Source: Desulfuromonadales bacterium
GTDB lineage: Bacteria; Desulfobacterota; Desulfuromonadia; Desulfuromonadales; BM103
Direction: 5' to 3'
Assembly: GCA_030614505.1 (NCBI GenBank)
Contig: JAUWTX010000160.1
Coordinates: 1-5,432 of the forward strand
DNA length: 5,432 nucleotides
Each line of letters opens with the position of its first letter. Position 1 is the first letter of the stretch. The translations under genes were made by a program, and so were the position numbers. This document shows, piece by piece, positions 1 through 5,432 of this stretch. The notes beneath the pieces are model-generated. The model was not told the DNA's origin and did not search any database. It worked only from the letters and a program-made list of their open reading frames with translations.

Positions 1-1653
1 GAGGAGCACTTCTTCGAGCCAACCTGGATGTCGTCAACCTTTGCTATCAACAGTGTTGCCAGTGATTATGGCTTGTTCACCCAGGAAGACCTTTATTATA
101 AAGAATCTGCCATCAACGCGCGGAACCCAGTCCACGAAGCAGACCCCATGGAACGCAAGTTCATCGAGAGACTCAACGCAGACCCTAATCTTACTACGGA
201 AAGTTTCATCCGAGAATACGATCACAAACCTTTTTTCACAGTTATGCGGCGTGGACAGGTGGTCAAGAATGAATGCCTGTTCTGTCACGGAAATCCGGAG
301 GATGCGCCACCCGGCATCGTCGACCATTATGGTGCGGAGAACAGTTTCCATCGCAAACCAGGGCAAACCATTTCAGCCATATCAATCCGCATTCCACTGG
401 CAATGGCCTACCAGGATGCCGACCAGTTTTCTTTCAAGTTGTCCGGCTTTTTATTGGCCCTCCTGCTGGCTATCTTTGCGTTCCAGTACGTAGTAACCCG
501 CCAGCTACTCTTTGTGCCTATCAATGCTCTTTACCAAAAAGCTCAGCGCATTGCACACGAACCGAAACACCTCGGTGACGCACTGCCGGTGCCATCCGGA
601 CGGGAACTGGCGGAGCTGGTTGAGGCCTTCAACGCTATGTCAACTGGCCTGCTCAGGCACCAGGATTCTCTGGAACAGACAATCCGCGAAAGAACGGCAG
701 AACTGGAAGAAGCCAACCAGACACTGCATGACGATATCGAAATTCGCAAAGAGGTTGAATACACCCTGGAACAATTGCGCCACCGTAACGAAATGATCCT
801 GAACACAACCAGTGAAGGGATTCTCGGCCTGAACCCCGCAGGTCAGATTACTTTCTTTAATCGCACCGCAGAGAACTTGATGGGGTTGACAGCGGAACAG
901 ATTAACCAGGTAAAAATCCAGGGATTTATCAGTCGCATAGTCACTGAACAGGGGCAATCAGGACCTGCGGAACTTGTCGCAGAGGTTCTTGCCAATGGGA
1001 CTAAGGTTAATAACCAGGAAGGACTTCTTTGCCATGTGAACGGACATACCTTTCCAATCGAGTATAGCTGTGCTCCGCTTCTTGGTAATGGCATCACCGG
1101 GGCCGTTTTCTCCTTTTGTGATATTACCGAGCGGAAGCGTTCAGAATGCGAAATTCAGAACCTGGCCTTTTACGACCAACTGACAGAACTGCCCAACCGC
1201 ACTCTTTTTTACGACCGTATCACACAACGGGTCGCCCAAGCTGAACGCGACAAACAGAAACTGGCTTTGATGTTCCTGGACCTGGACGACTTTAAAATTG
1301 TCAACGATACACTCGGCCACGCTGCCGGAGATGATTTTCTCAGAGTGATCGCACGGCGACTCAGGGAGGGTTCACGTCAGGCTGACACCGTCGCCCGCCT
1401 GGGCGGTGATGAATTTGTCTGGTTTGGTGAAATTGACGATGAGGAGAATGCCAAACTGATTGCCGAGAAGTTCCTCGAAGGGATCGCCCAGCCGGTCAAG
1501 TTAGGGCAACATAACTTTTCCAGCACGGTCAGTATCGGCATTGCCCTCTTCCCGGGCTCGGCCCAAGACGTGGTGGGACTGATGAAATGCGCTGATGCTG
1601 CCATGTACAGAGTAAAGCAGAAGAGCAAGAATGGTTTCCAGTTTTACCGCTAG
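1..1653 (+). CDS. Diguanylate cyclase with c-type haem (Tll0287-like/DUF3365) sensor, HAMP, PAS and GGDEF domains; 5'-partial
   Basis: This is the C-terminal 550 residues of a membrane sensor that makes c-di-GMP from two GTP. The frame is open from base 1; residues before the ATG at 28 (EEHFFEPTW) already fit the sensor domain, so that ATG is internal. Numbering from base 1: the DUF3365/Tll0287-like domain runs to about 140, with haem motif CLFCH at 92-96 (nt 274-288). A membrane helix is at about 147-167, HAMP at 167-221, coiled coil at 220-262, PAS at about 264-375 and GGDEF at 386-550. The GGDEF motif is canonical (468-472), the FLDLDDF metal-site strand holds Asp427, and an inhibitory I-site RQAD (459-462) lies five residues before GGDEF, so product feedback is expected. 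There is no EAL domain; the stop follows the GGDEF fold directly. By family logic the haem domain is periplasmic and an earlier membrane helix lies outside the window. Redox or ligand sensing is inferred. Confidence 0.93.
   Translation, partial: EEHFFEPTWMSSTFAINSVASDYGLFTQEDLYYKESAINARNPVHEADPMERKFIERLNADPNLTTESFIREYDHKPFFTVMRRGQVVKNECLFCHGNPEDAPPGIVDHYGAENSFHRKPGQTISAISIRIPLAMAYQDADQFSFKLSGFLLALLLAIFAFQYVVTRQLLFVPINALYQKAQRIAHEPKHLGDALPVPSGRELAELVEAFNAMSTGLLRHQDSLEQTIRERTAELEEANQTLHDDIEIRKEVEYTLEQLRHRNEMILNTTSEGILGLNPAGQITFFNRTAENLMGLTAEQINQVKIQGFISRIVTEQGQSGPAELVAEVLANGTKVNNQEGLLCHVNGHTFPIEYSCAPLLGNGITGAVFSFCDITERKRSECEIQNLAFYDQLTELPNRTLFYDRITQRVAQAERDKQKLALMFLDLDDFKIVNDTLGHAAGDDFLRVIARRLREGSRQADTVARLGGDEFVWFGEIDDEENAKLIAEKFLEGIAQPVKLGQHNFSSTVSIGIALFPGSAQDVVGLMKCADAAMYRVKQKSKNGFQFYR
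274..288 (+). other. CxxCH c-type haem attachment motif
   Basis: The codons read Cys-Leu-Phe-Cys-His inside the Tll0287-like domain, followed by a Gly-Asn-Pro stretch and an Ala-Pro-Pro segment typical of this family around its CHG motif. The two cysteines would form thioethers to haem and the histidine would be the proximal ligand. Haem loading requires export and the cytochrome c maturation machinery, which fits the placement before the membrane helix. The distal ligand cannot be assigned from sequence alone. Confidence 0.85.
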
Positions 1654-1669
1654 GAGGCTGTCGGGCTAC

Positions 1670-2035
1670 TTAAAGAAGGGCCTGGTCGACGCATTCTTTC
1701 AAATGGGACAACCTGAAAGGTTTGGTGATATAGCCGTCCGCCCCGGCGTTTAATGCTGCGTCCTGATCCTGATCCTGAGCCCTGGCTGACACGATGATAA
1801 TTTTCGCATCTGCCGTTTGCGGATTTCCCTTGAGTTCCAGCAAAAGTCCAAAGCCATCCATCGCACCTGGCAGCATAATATCAAGCAGGATCAGGTCCGG
1901 CCTCTCATCTCTGGCCAGGCTCAATCCAGTCATGGCATCTAAGGCATGCAGAAGCATTCTGTCGGGTTTTGCAAGAGCAACTTTAAGTAGATCCTGCACA
2001 TCCTGCTGATCTTCTACAATCAGAACCTTTTTCAT
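1670..2035 (-). CDS. Stand-alone CheY-like response regulator receiver domain
   Basis: This 121-residue protein is a single receiver (REC) domain with no DNA-binding or enzymatic output. Visible active-site residues are the acidic pair Glu8-Asp9, phosphoacceptor Asp52 in LLDIMLP, Ser83 at the Thr/Ser switch position, and Lys105-Pro106 with the aromatic Tyr102 nearby. It would accept phosphate from the upstream kinase in the cytoplasm. Its ATG overlaps the kinase TGA by four bases (ATGA), with a weak Shine-Dalgarno GGTGAG five bases upstream, so translation is probably coupled to the kinase. The domain ends at the stop codon with the normal REC length. It has an odd Gln-Asp repeat in the beta4-alpha4 loop (residues 87-92). 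A diffusible receiver, a phosphorelay intermediate and a partner-binding switch are all possible; the target is unknown. Confidence 0.93.
   Translation of the reverse strand: MKKVLIVEDQQDVQDLLKVALAKPDRMLLHALDAMTGLSLARDERPDLILLDIMLPGAMDGFGLLLELKGNPQTADAKIIIVSARAQDQDQDAALNAGADGYITKPFRLSHLKECVDQALL
1761..1778. repeat. Three perfect tandem copies of hexamer TCCTGA inside the receiver gene
   Basis: The + strand reads TCCTGA three times in a row. On the coding (-) strand this gives alternating Gln and Asp codons, residues 87-92 of the receiver, in the loop after switch residue Ser83. The repeat unit is a multiple of three, so slippage would add or remove Gln-Asp pairs without shifting the frame. 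Confidence 0.8.
2032..2035 (-). other. ATGA stop/start overlap coupling kinase and receiver
   Basis: On the - strand the receiver ATG and kinase TGA share bases in ATGA. GGTGAG (+ strand 2041-2046), five bases before the ATG, is the only plausible ribosome binding site. The arrangement implies one mRNA and translational coupling, giving linked amounts of kinase and receiver. Confidence 0.85.
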
Positions 2036-4791
2036 CTTAGCTCACCATCGTTGCTAAAAATGCCCGGCAGTGTAAAGCGCACTGCCGAACCAACTCCGAC
2101 CTCGCTCTCGACCCATATCCTGCCGCCATGCCCCTCTATAATGCTCTTGACCAAACTCATGCCCAGGCCCAAGCCACTGACAGCAGTCGTCGAGGAATCC
2201 GCCCGGTAAAACTTGTCAAAAATCTGTTCCTGCTGCTCTGGAGTCATGCCAAGGCCCCGATCCTCAACAGTTACGACAATTTCGTCAGAGGTCGTTTGTA
2301 AAATCACATTGATTGTACCTCCACGGGGGGAAAACTTAACCGCATTGCTGATCAGGTTATCAAAAACCTGAGTCATTTTATGCGGATCGAACAGGGCCAA
2401 CGGTAACCCTTCATCAGCGCCTACAATGATTTCACACTGGTTGTCATTATATTTATATGAAGGCAGAATCTGCCGAACCAGGCTAACAAGATCTCCCGAG
2501 GATTGTTCCAGACTGACCAGTCTTCCCGATTGAACCCGGCTAAGATCAAGCATGTCGCTGATAATCTGGCTGAGTGCCTCGGAGCGGTCTAAAACAATCT
2601 GCAAAAAACCTCTAAACTGCTCGGCTTCAAACTGCTCGATCCGCTCCAGCATCAGTTCGGTATAGCCTAGAATTGATGTCATGGGAGTCCGGAGTTCATG
2701 AGCCGCCGTAGAGATGAATTCATCTTTCATCTGGTTGATTTCATGTTCACGAGTGACATCATGCAGAATAGCTACGGCACCACGAACATCTCCCAGGGCT
2801 TCTTTTAACGACGCCACCTTGACTTGCAGATAGATTTTTTTCGCTTTCGGAGCATTCTCGAAGATCAATTGTATCGGAGCCGGCTTTTCGATCCCAGCCA
2901 GGGCGAGACGAACTCCTTCCAGGAATTTTGGATCGGCGATCACCTCCGAAACCTGAGCTCCAACGACCTCGCCCGCTTTGAGATTGAGGAGAAGTTCCGC
3001 CGCATGGTTGACCATCAGGATCAAGCCAGTCTGGTTGACAACAATCAGGCCCGAGGTAACAGACTGAAGAATAACATTGAGTTGATTGTGGGCGGTCTCC
3101 GTTGCATCAAGCGCATTTCTCAGTTTATTCTCAACACTGATGATTTCGGAAATATTTGCAGCGGTAAAAATGATCCCGGCATCAAAATCTTTGGGATCAA
3201 TCGGCACCCAACGCAGCAACACATCAATCATTTTCCCATCTTTACACTTGAAACGTGTCTGCGTTTCGCCCACCATCTCCCGGGATATTTGACTGTACTG
3301 CTCGCGACCGACACGATCGAATTCAGAAGTATTTTCATACAACATTCGTGCACTCTGCCCGACCAGTTCATCCTCCACATAACCCAGTTCATCAATCATC
3401 CAGCGATTAACCAGAGTCATGACCCGTTTACACACCAGACCAGCACTCATGGGAGCAGCCATCAGGATACTTTTGAGCGTTGCTTCGCTCGCCTGGGCGG
3501 CCTCCTGCGCAAGCTTTTCGCTGGTTATGTCCTGAATCATGGCCACTGAAGCCAGGTGACTATCTATTCCGGACAATTTGTAGACAGCAGTGGTGCGGCC
3601 CCAGACAGCATAACCGTCTTTGTGCAGGTACCGCTTTTCCATGTTGATGACCGTCCGCTCTCCGACCAGGGCTTCGCGAATCTTGCGCATCGATTCCGGT
3701 CGATCTTCCGGAAAGGTGATTTCCTCGATCGTCTTCGCTAAAAGTTCTTCACGGGTGTATCCGAGAAATCTGCAGAATTCTGGATTGACCTGAGCAAAAT
3801 GCCCGTCTTTCAGAGTCAGCACCATCCCGACTCCCGCGTCCTCAAAGATACCGCGAAAACGTTCCTCGCTTTCGCGCAGAGCCATGTTCGACTTTTTGCG
3901 TTCGGTCAGGTCGCGAACCTGGCCAAGAATCGCCTGGCAATCGTCAAACACGATCAGCCTGCCACGAATTTCAACAGGGACACTGCGGCCGTCCTTATGC
4001 AGCAAAGTTGTTTCAAAAAGGGATCTCCCTTGCGAAAGAACCTCCTGTATCCGCCCCGGCACCCTGTCCGCTACCTCTGGGTGGACATAACTGCCCAGTG
4101 AACCTTTCAGGAACTCCTCATAGCTATAACCAAGCAAAGCCAGCATGGAGGGGTTTGCTTCGAGTATCCTGCCATTCAGATCCGTGATGGCAATCCCGTC
4201 TGCAGCAAGGGTAAAAAGGTCTCGGAATCTGCTCTCCGAACGTTCCACCTCGCGGAGGGAATTCTGGTGAAGAATTGACTGCAGAGCCGTTTCGGTAAGT
4301 ATCTTGACCAGGCTTGAATAAAAATCGAGACTATCCCCGATCCTTTCGTGCGAGATAAACGAGACTTCGTCGACTAAGCGCAGGTATTCATCTTTTCGAA
4401 TATCAAGTTCAGCAGCCCTGGCAATAAAAATCGCTGGATCCGCCGGTTTGTACAACAGGGGCCCGACCAAAAGGGTGGCAACGTGCCGATCTTCTACTCT
4501 GATCGGGAAACCAAAATCGATCAGGCCGTTCTGACATTGGAACTCCATCCATCCACCAGAAACAGGTTGGCAGTTGGCGCCCCCCGTAAAGGCGTCAAGG
4601 GGAAAACAGCGTCGCGGCTGTTCTGGATAAAGCTGGTGGTAGATCTCACAAATCTTCGGCCAACCGCTGGACAGCAATGGCAGCCCGGTCTGGTCGATGA
4701 TAGCTACAGATATCCCCGTGATCTGATAAAGAGAATTCATCAAATCCTGAATGGATGGAACATCAATAATATCGGATAATTGATACTTCAT
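2032..4791 (-). CDS. Soluble PocR-(PAS)4 sensor histidine kinase
   Basis: This 919-residue cytoplasmic kinase has no membrane segment or signal peptide. Domains: PocR sensor at about 5-170 (cysteines 48, 62, 74 and 86; ligand-domain signature around CQNGLIDFGFPI); PAS at about 189-300, 312-423, 438-548 and 571-680, the first ending in the typical DLTERK linker; a helical linker at 549-571; HisKA at 688-755; and HATPase_c at about 797-912. The H-box is AAHELRTP with phosphoacceptor His698, and E699-xx-T702 matches the ExxT phosphatase motif. The N-box includes Asn812 and Asn816, the G1 box is D844-R-G-L-G, the F-box is IFDKFYR and the G2 box is GLGLG (873-877), so all catalytic boxes look intact. 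PocR domains in characterised proteins sense small compounds such as 1,2-propanediol; the ligand here is unknown. The start is fixed by an in-frame TAA immediately before the ATG, and no clear Shine-Dalgarno is visible. The stop overlaps the start of the cognate receiver. Confidence 0.95.
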   Translation of the reverse strand: MKYQLSDIIDVPSIQDLMNSLYQITGISVAIIDQTGLPLLSSGWPKICEIYHQLYPEQPRRCFPLDAFTGGANCQPVSGGWMEFQCQNGLIDFGFPIRVEDRHVATLLVGPLLYKPADPAIFIARAAELDIRKDEYLRLVDEVSFISHERIGDSLDFYSSLVKILTETALQSILHQNSLREVERSESRFRDLFTLAADGIAITDLNGRILEANPSMLALLGYSYEEFLKGSLGSYVHPEVADRVPGRIQEVLSQGRSLFETTLLHKDGRSVPVEIRGRLIVFDDCQAILGQVRDLTERKKSNMALRESEERFRGIFEDAGVGMVLTLKDGHFAQVNPEFCRFLGYTREELLAKTIEEITFPEDRPESMRKIREALVGERTVINMEKRYLHKDGYAVWGRTTAVYKLSGIDSHLASVAMIQDITSEKLAQEAAQASEATLKSILMAAPMSAGLVCKRVMTLVNRWMIDELGYVEDELVGQSARMLYENTSEFDRVGREQYSQISREMVGETQTRFKCKDGKMIDVLLRWVPIDPKDFDAGIIFTAANISEIISVENKLRNALDATETAHNQLNVILQSVTSGLIVVNQTGLILMVNHAAELLLNLKAGEVVGAQVSEVIADPKFLEGVRLALAGIEKPAPIQLIFENAPKAKKIYLQVKVASLKEALGDVRGAVAILHDVTREHEINQMKDEFISTAAHELRTPMTSILGYTELMLERIEQFEAEQFRGFLQIVLDRSEALSQIISDMLDLSRVQSGRLVSLEQSSGDLVSLVRQILPSYKYNDNQCEIIVGADEGLPLALFDPHKMTQVFDNLISNAVKFSPRGGTINVILQTTSDEIVVTVEDRGLGMTPEQQEQIFDKFYRADSSTTAVSGLGLGMSLVKSIIEGHGGRIWVESEVGVGSAVRFTLPGIFSNDGELR

Positions 4792-4875
4792 TTAATAAGT
4801 TGATGCAGTCGCAAAAGCCATAAAAGGGATTATGTTAAAGGGTAGCAGAAAACCAGCCATTTAACACCTGAATCG

Positions 4876-4889
4876 GCAAACACATTTGC
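4876..4889. promoter_or_regulatory. Perfect 5-4-5 inverted repeat, possible operator
   Basis: GCAAA and TTTGC form perfect arms around a four-base CACA spacer. The site lies 85-98 bases upstream of the kinase start, just downstream of the candidate - strand -10, so a bound protein could control initiation. Short repeats also arise by chance in AT-rich DNA. It does not match the FNR (TTGAT-N4-ATCAA) consensus. Confidence 0.3.
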
Positions 4890-4892
4890 AGG

Positions 4893-4901
4893 GTTATAGC
4901 A
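4893..4901 (-). promoter_or_regulatory. Possible extended -10 element for the kinase-receiver operon
   Basis: Read on the - strand this is TGCTATAAC, close to an extended -10 (TGnTATAAT), about 100 bases before the kinase ATG. The hexamers 16-18 bases upstream do not resemble TTGACA, which an extended -10 can tolerate. A weaker alternative is CATAAT at 4829-4834, also without a good -35. The call is tentative. Confidence 0.3.
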
Positions 4902-5027
4902 TATAATTATGGAAGTTTGAGAGCAGATAGTATGCAATTTGTCGAACATTGCCGTAAATACGGACCGACCAGCCGGTTGCGCAGCAGGTTTTCGTTAAGG
5001 CTGACAGGCTCCTGATCTTCCTGCAAC

Positions 5028-5432
5028 TCAGTTACCTTGCCTCCAGAATCTGGCCAACAGGCTGGTCAGAAGAATGGCCAGGGCCAGTCTCAAGCCGAGC
5101 ATGACAACTGCGTCACCACCCAGAACAACAAAAATCAGGACATCCTCAATCACGGCATGGCAGGTTGCCAGGAAGAGCCCTGTAAGGAAGAGTTCACGGC
5201 GACTCATCTGCCCTTCGGCTGCCGAGCGGATAATAATTCCAGCACCATAAGCGATGCCGAGAAAAATCCCGGTAAAGAGCGGCAGGACAGCAGATCGCCT
5301 TAAGCCGAGACAACGCATCGCCGGTTCAGTTCGCGAGCCGAGAGCACTGAACACTTTAGCGTAGCGCAGCACTTCAAATATCGCCACCAACGGCACGACT
5401 ATGATCACCAGTTTGCCACATAGCATCAGCGC
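5028..5432 (-). CDS. Nucleoside-recognition (Gate) domain membrane protein, C-terminal part; 5'-partial
   Basis: The visible 134 residues are a hydrophobic polytopic membrane protein. The frame stays open through the window edge beyond the ATG at 5426, so the true start lies outside. Numbering from that Met, hydrophobic segments are at about 6-20, 46-66, 79-102 and 107-127. Features typical of the Gate/nucleoside-recognition family (also seen in spore maturation SpmA/SpmB-like and FeoB-related proteins) are the Gly-rich PLFTGIFLGIAYGAG stretch (49-63) and a CHAVIEDVLIF segment with His90, Glu94 and Asp95. The C-terminus is short, with a basic tail (RFWRQGN). The family is implicated in transport-like gating, but the substrate is unproven and the nucleoside label is a domain name rather than evidence of function. 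It lies 236 bases before the kinase in the same direction; co-transcription is possible but not shown. Confidence 0.8.
   Translation of the reverse strand, partial: ALMLCGKLVIIVVPLVAIFEVLRYAKVFSALGSRTEPAMRCLGLRRSAVLPLFTGIFLGIAYGAGIIIRSAAEGQMSRRELFLTGLFLATCHAVIEDVLIFVVLGGDAVVMLGLRLALAILLTSLLARFWRQGN

Larger units (their letters stand above)
4792..5027. other. Intergenic region between the Gate-domain gene and the kinase gene
   Basis: This 236-bp gap separates two - strand genes and should contain the kinase promoter. The half near the kinase (about 4792-4912) is AT-rich, with several imperfect -10-like boxes. It holds a perfect inverted repeat (GCAAA-CACA-TTTGC, 4876-4889), a TATAAT on the + strand (4902-4907) and an extended -10-like TGCTATAAC on the - strand (4893-4901). 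The half near the Gate gene is less AT-rich and holds a short palindrome (CCGTA-AA-TACGG, 4952-4963). No hairpin followed by a T-run was found after the Gate gene, so no terminator can be assigned. No tRNA-like or recognisable riboswitch fold was seen. Confidence 0.7.

Noticed and set aside
28..30. ATG at 28 as the true start of the diguanylate cyclase
   Set aside because: The frame is open to base 1, the preceding residues continue the sensor domain, and starting here would leave the periplasmic haem domain with no export signal or first membrane helix.
34..366. A 110-codon - strand ORF opposite the haem sensor domain
   Set aside because: The + strand carries a recognisable conserved domain with CxxCH, so the antisense frame is a shadow.
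1672..1699. AAAGAA ... TTCTTT inverted repeat near the convergent stops, considered as a terminator
   Set aside because: The arms are six A/T-rich bases around a 16-base loop, lie inside the receiver coding region and lack a following T-run.
2824..3549. A 241-codon + strand ORF opposite the kinase PAS3/PAS4 and linker region
   Set aside because: It lies wholly inside a strongly supported kinase gene. Its translation is low in complexity, rich in His/Gln/Ile/Phe, and shows no recognisable domain; it reads as antisense shadow of real codons.
4980..5027. Possible terminator after the Gate-domain gene (GTTGCAGG pairing with CCTGCTGCGCAAC on the - strand)
   Set aside because: The pairing needs a bulge and a loop of about 30 bases and has no U-tract, so it is not a credible intrinsic terminator.
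4792..5027. A c-di-GMP (GEMM) riboswitch, looked for because of the adjacent cyclase
   Set aside because: I could not find the conserved GEMM core (GCAAACC-like and GACGCAAAGC-like segments in order) on either strand; the GCAAA at 4876 belongs to a simple inverted repeat.

Overview
The window looks like a chromosomal stretch of a signalling-rich, probably anaerobic or respiratory Gram-negative bacterium. The best guess is a Desulfuromonas/Geobacter-type lineage (former Deltaproteobacteria). This rests on three things: a diguanylate cyclase with a c-type haem sensor domain, a PocR-type multi-PAS histidine kinase, and roughly balanced GC content judged by eye. No ribosomal or other marker gene is present, so the lineage call is an inference.

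Layout. (1) Positions 1-1653, + strand: the 3' part of a membrane-bound diguanylate cyclase. Its order is a Tll0287-like/DUF3365 extracytoplasmic domain with a CxxCH haem site, one visible membrane helix, HAMP, coiled coil, PAS and GGDEF. The reading frame is open to the first base, so the N-terminus lies outside the window. (2) Positions 1670-2035, - strand: a stand-alone CheY-like receiver. (3) Positions 2032-4791, - strand: a 919-residue soluble histidine kinase (PocR, four PAS, HisKA, HATPase_c). Its stop codon overlaps the receiver start as ATGA, so the two form a translationally coupled two-component operon. (4) Positions 4792-5027: a 236-bp AT-richer intergenic region with candidate promoter elements, a short perfect inverted repeat and no convincing gene. 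(5) Positions 5028-5432, - strand: the C-terminal part of a polytopic nucleoside-recognition (Gate) domain membrane protein, cut by the window end.

How the parts may work together. The kinase would read a small cytoplasmic ligand through PocR, and possibly further cues through its PAS domains, then pass phosphate from His698 to Asp52 of the receiver. The receiver has no output domain, so the next step is protein-protein contact or a phosphorelay not visible here. The convergent cyclase is an independent periplasmic redox or haem-ligand sensor producing c-di-GMP. A functional link to the two-component pair is suggested only by adjacency. No mobile element, CRISPR array, tRNA or rRNA was seen.
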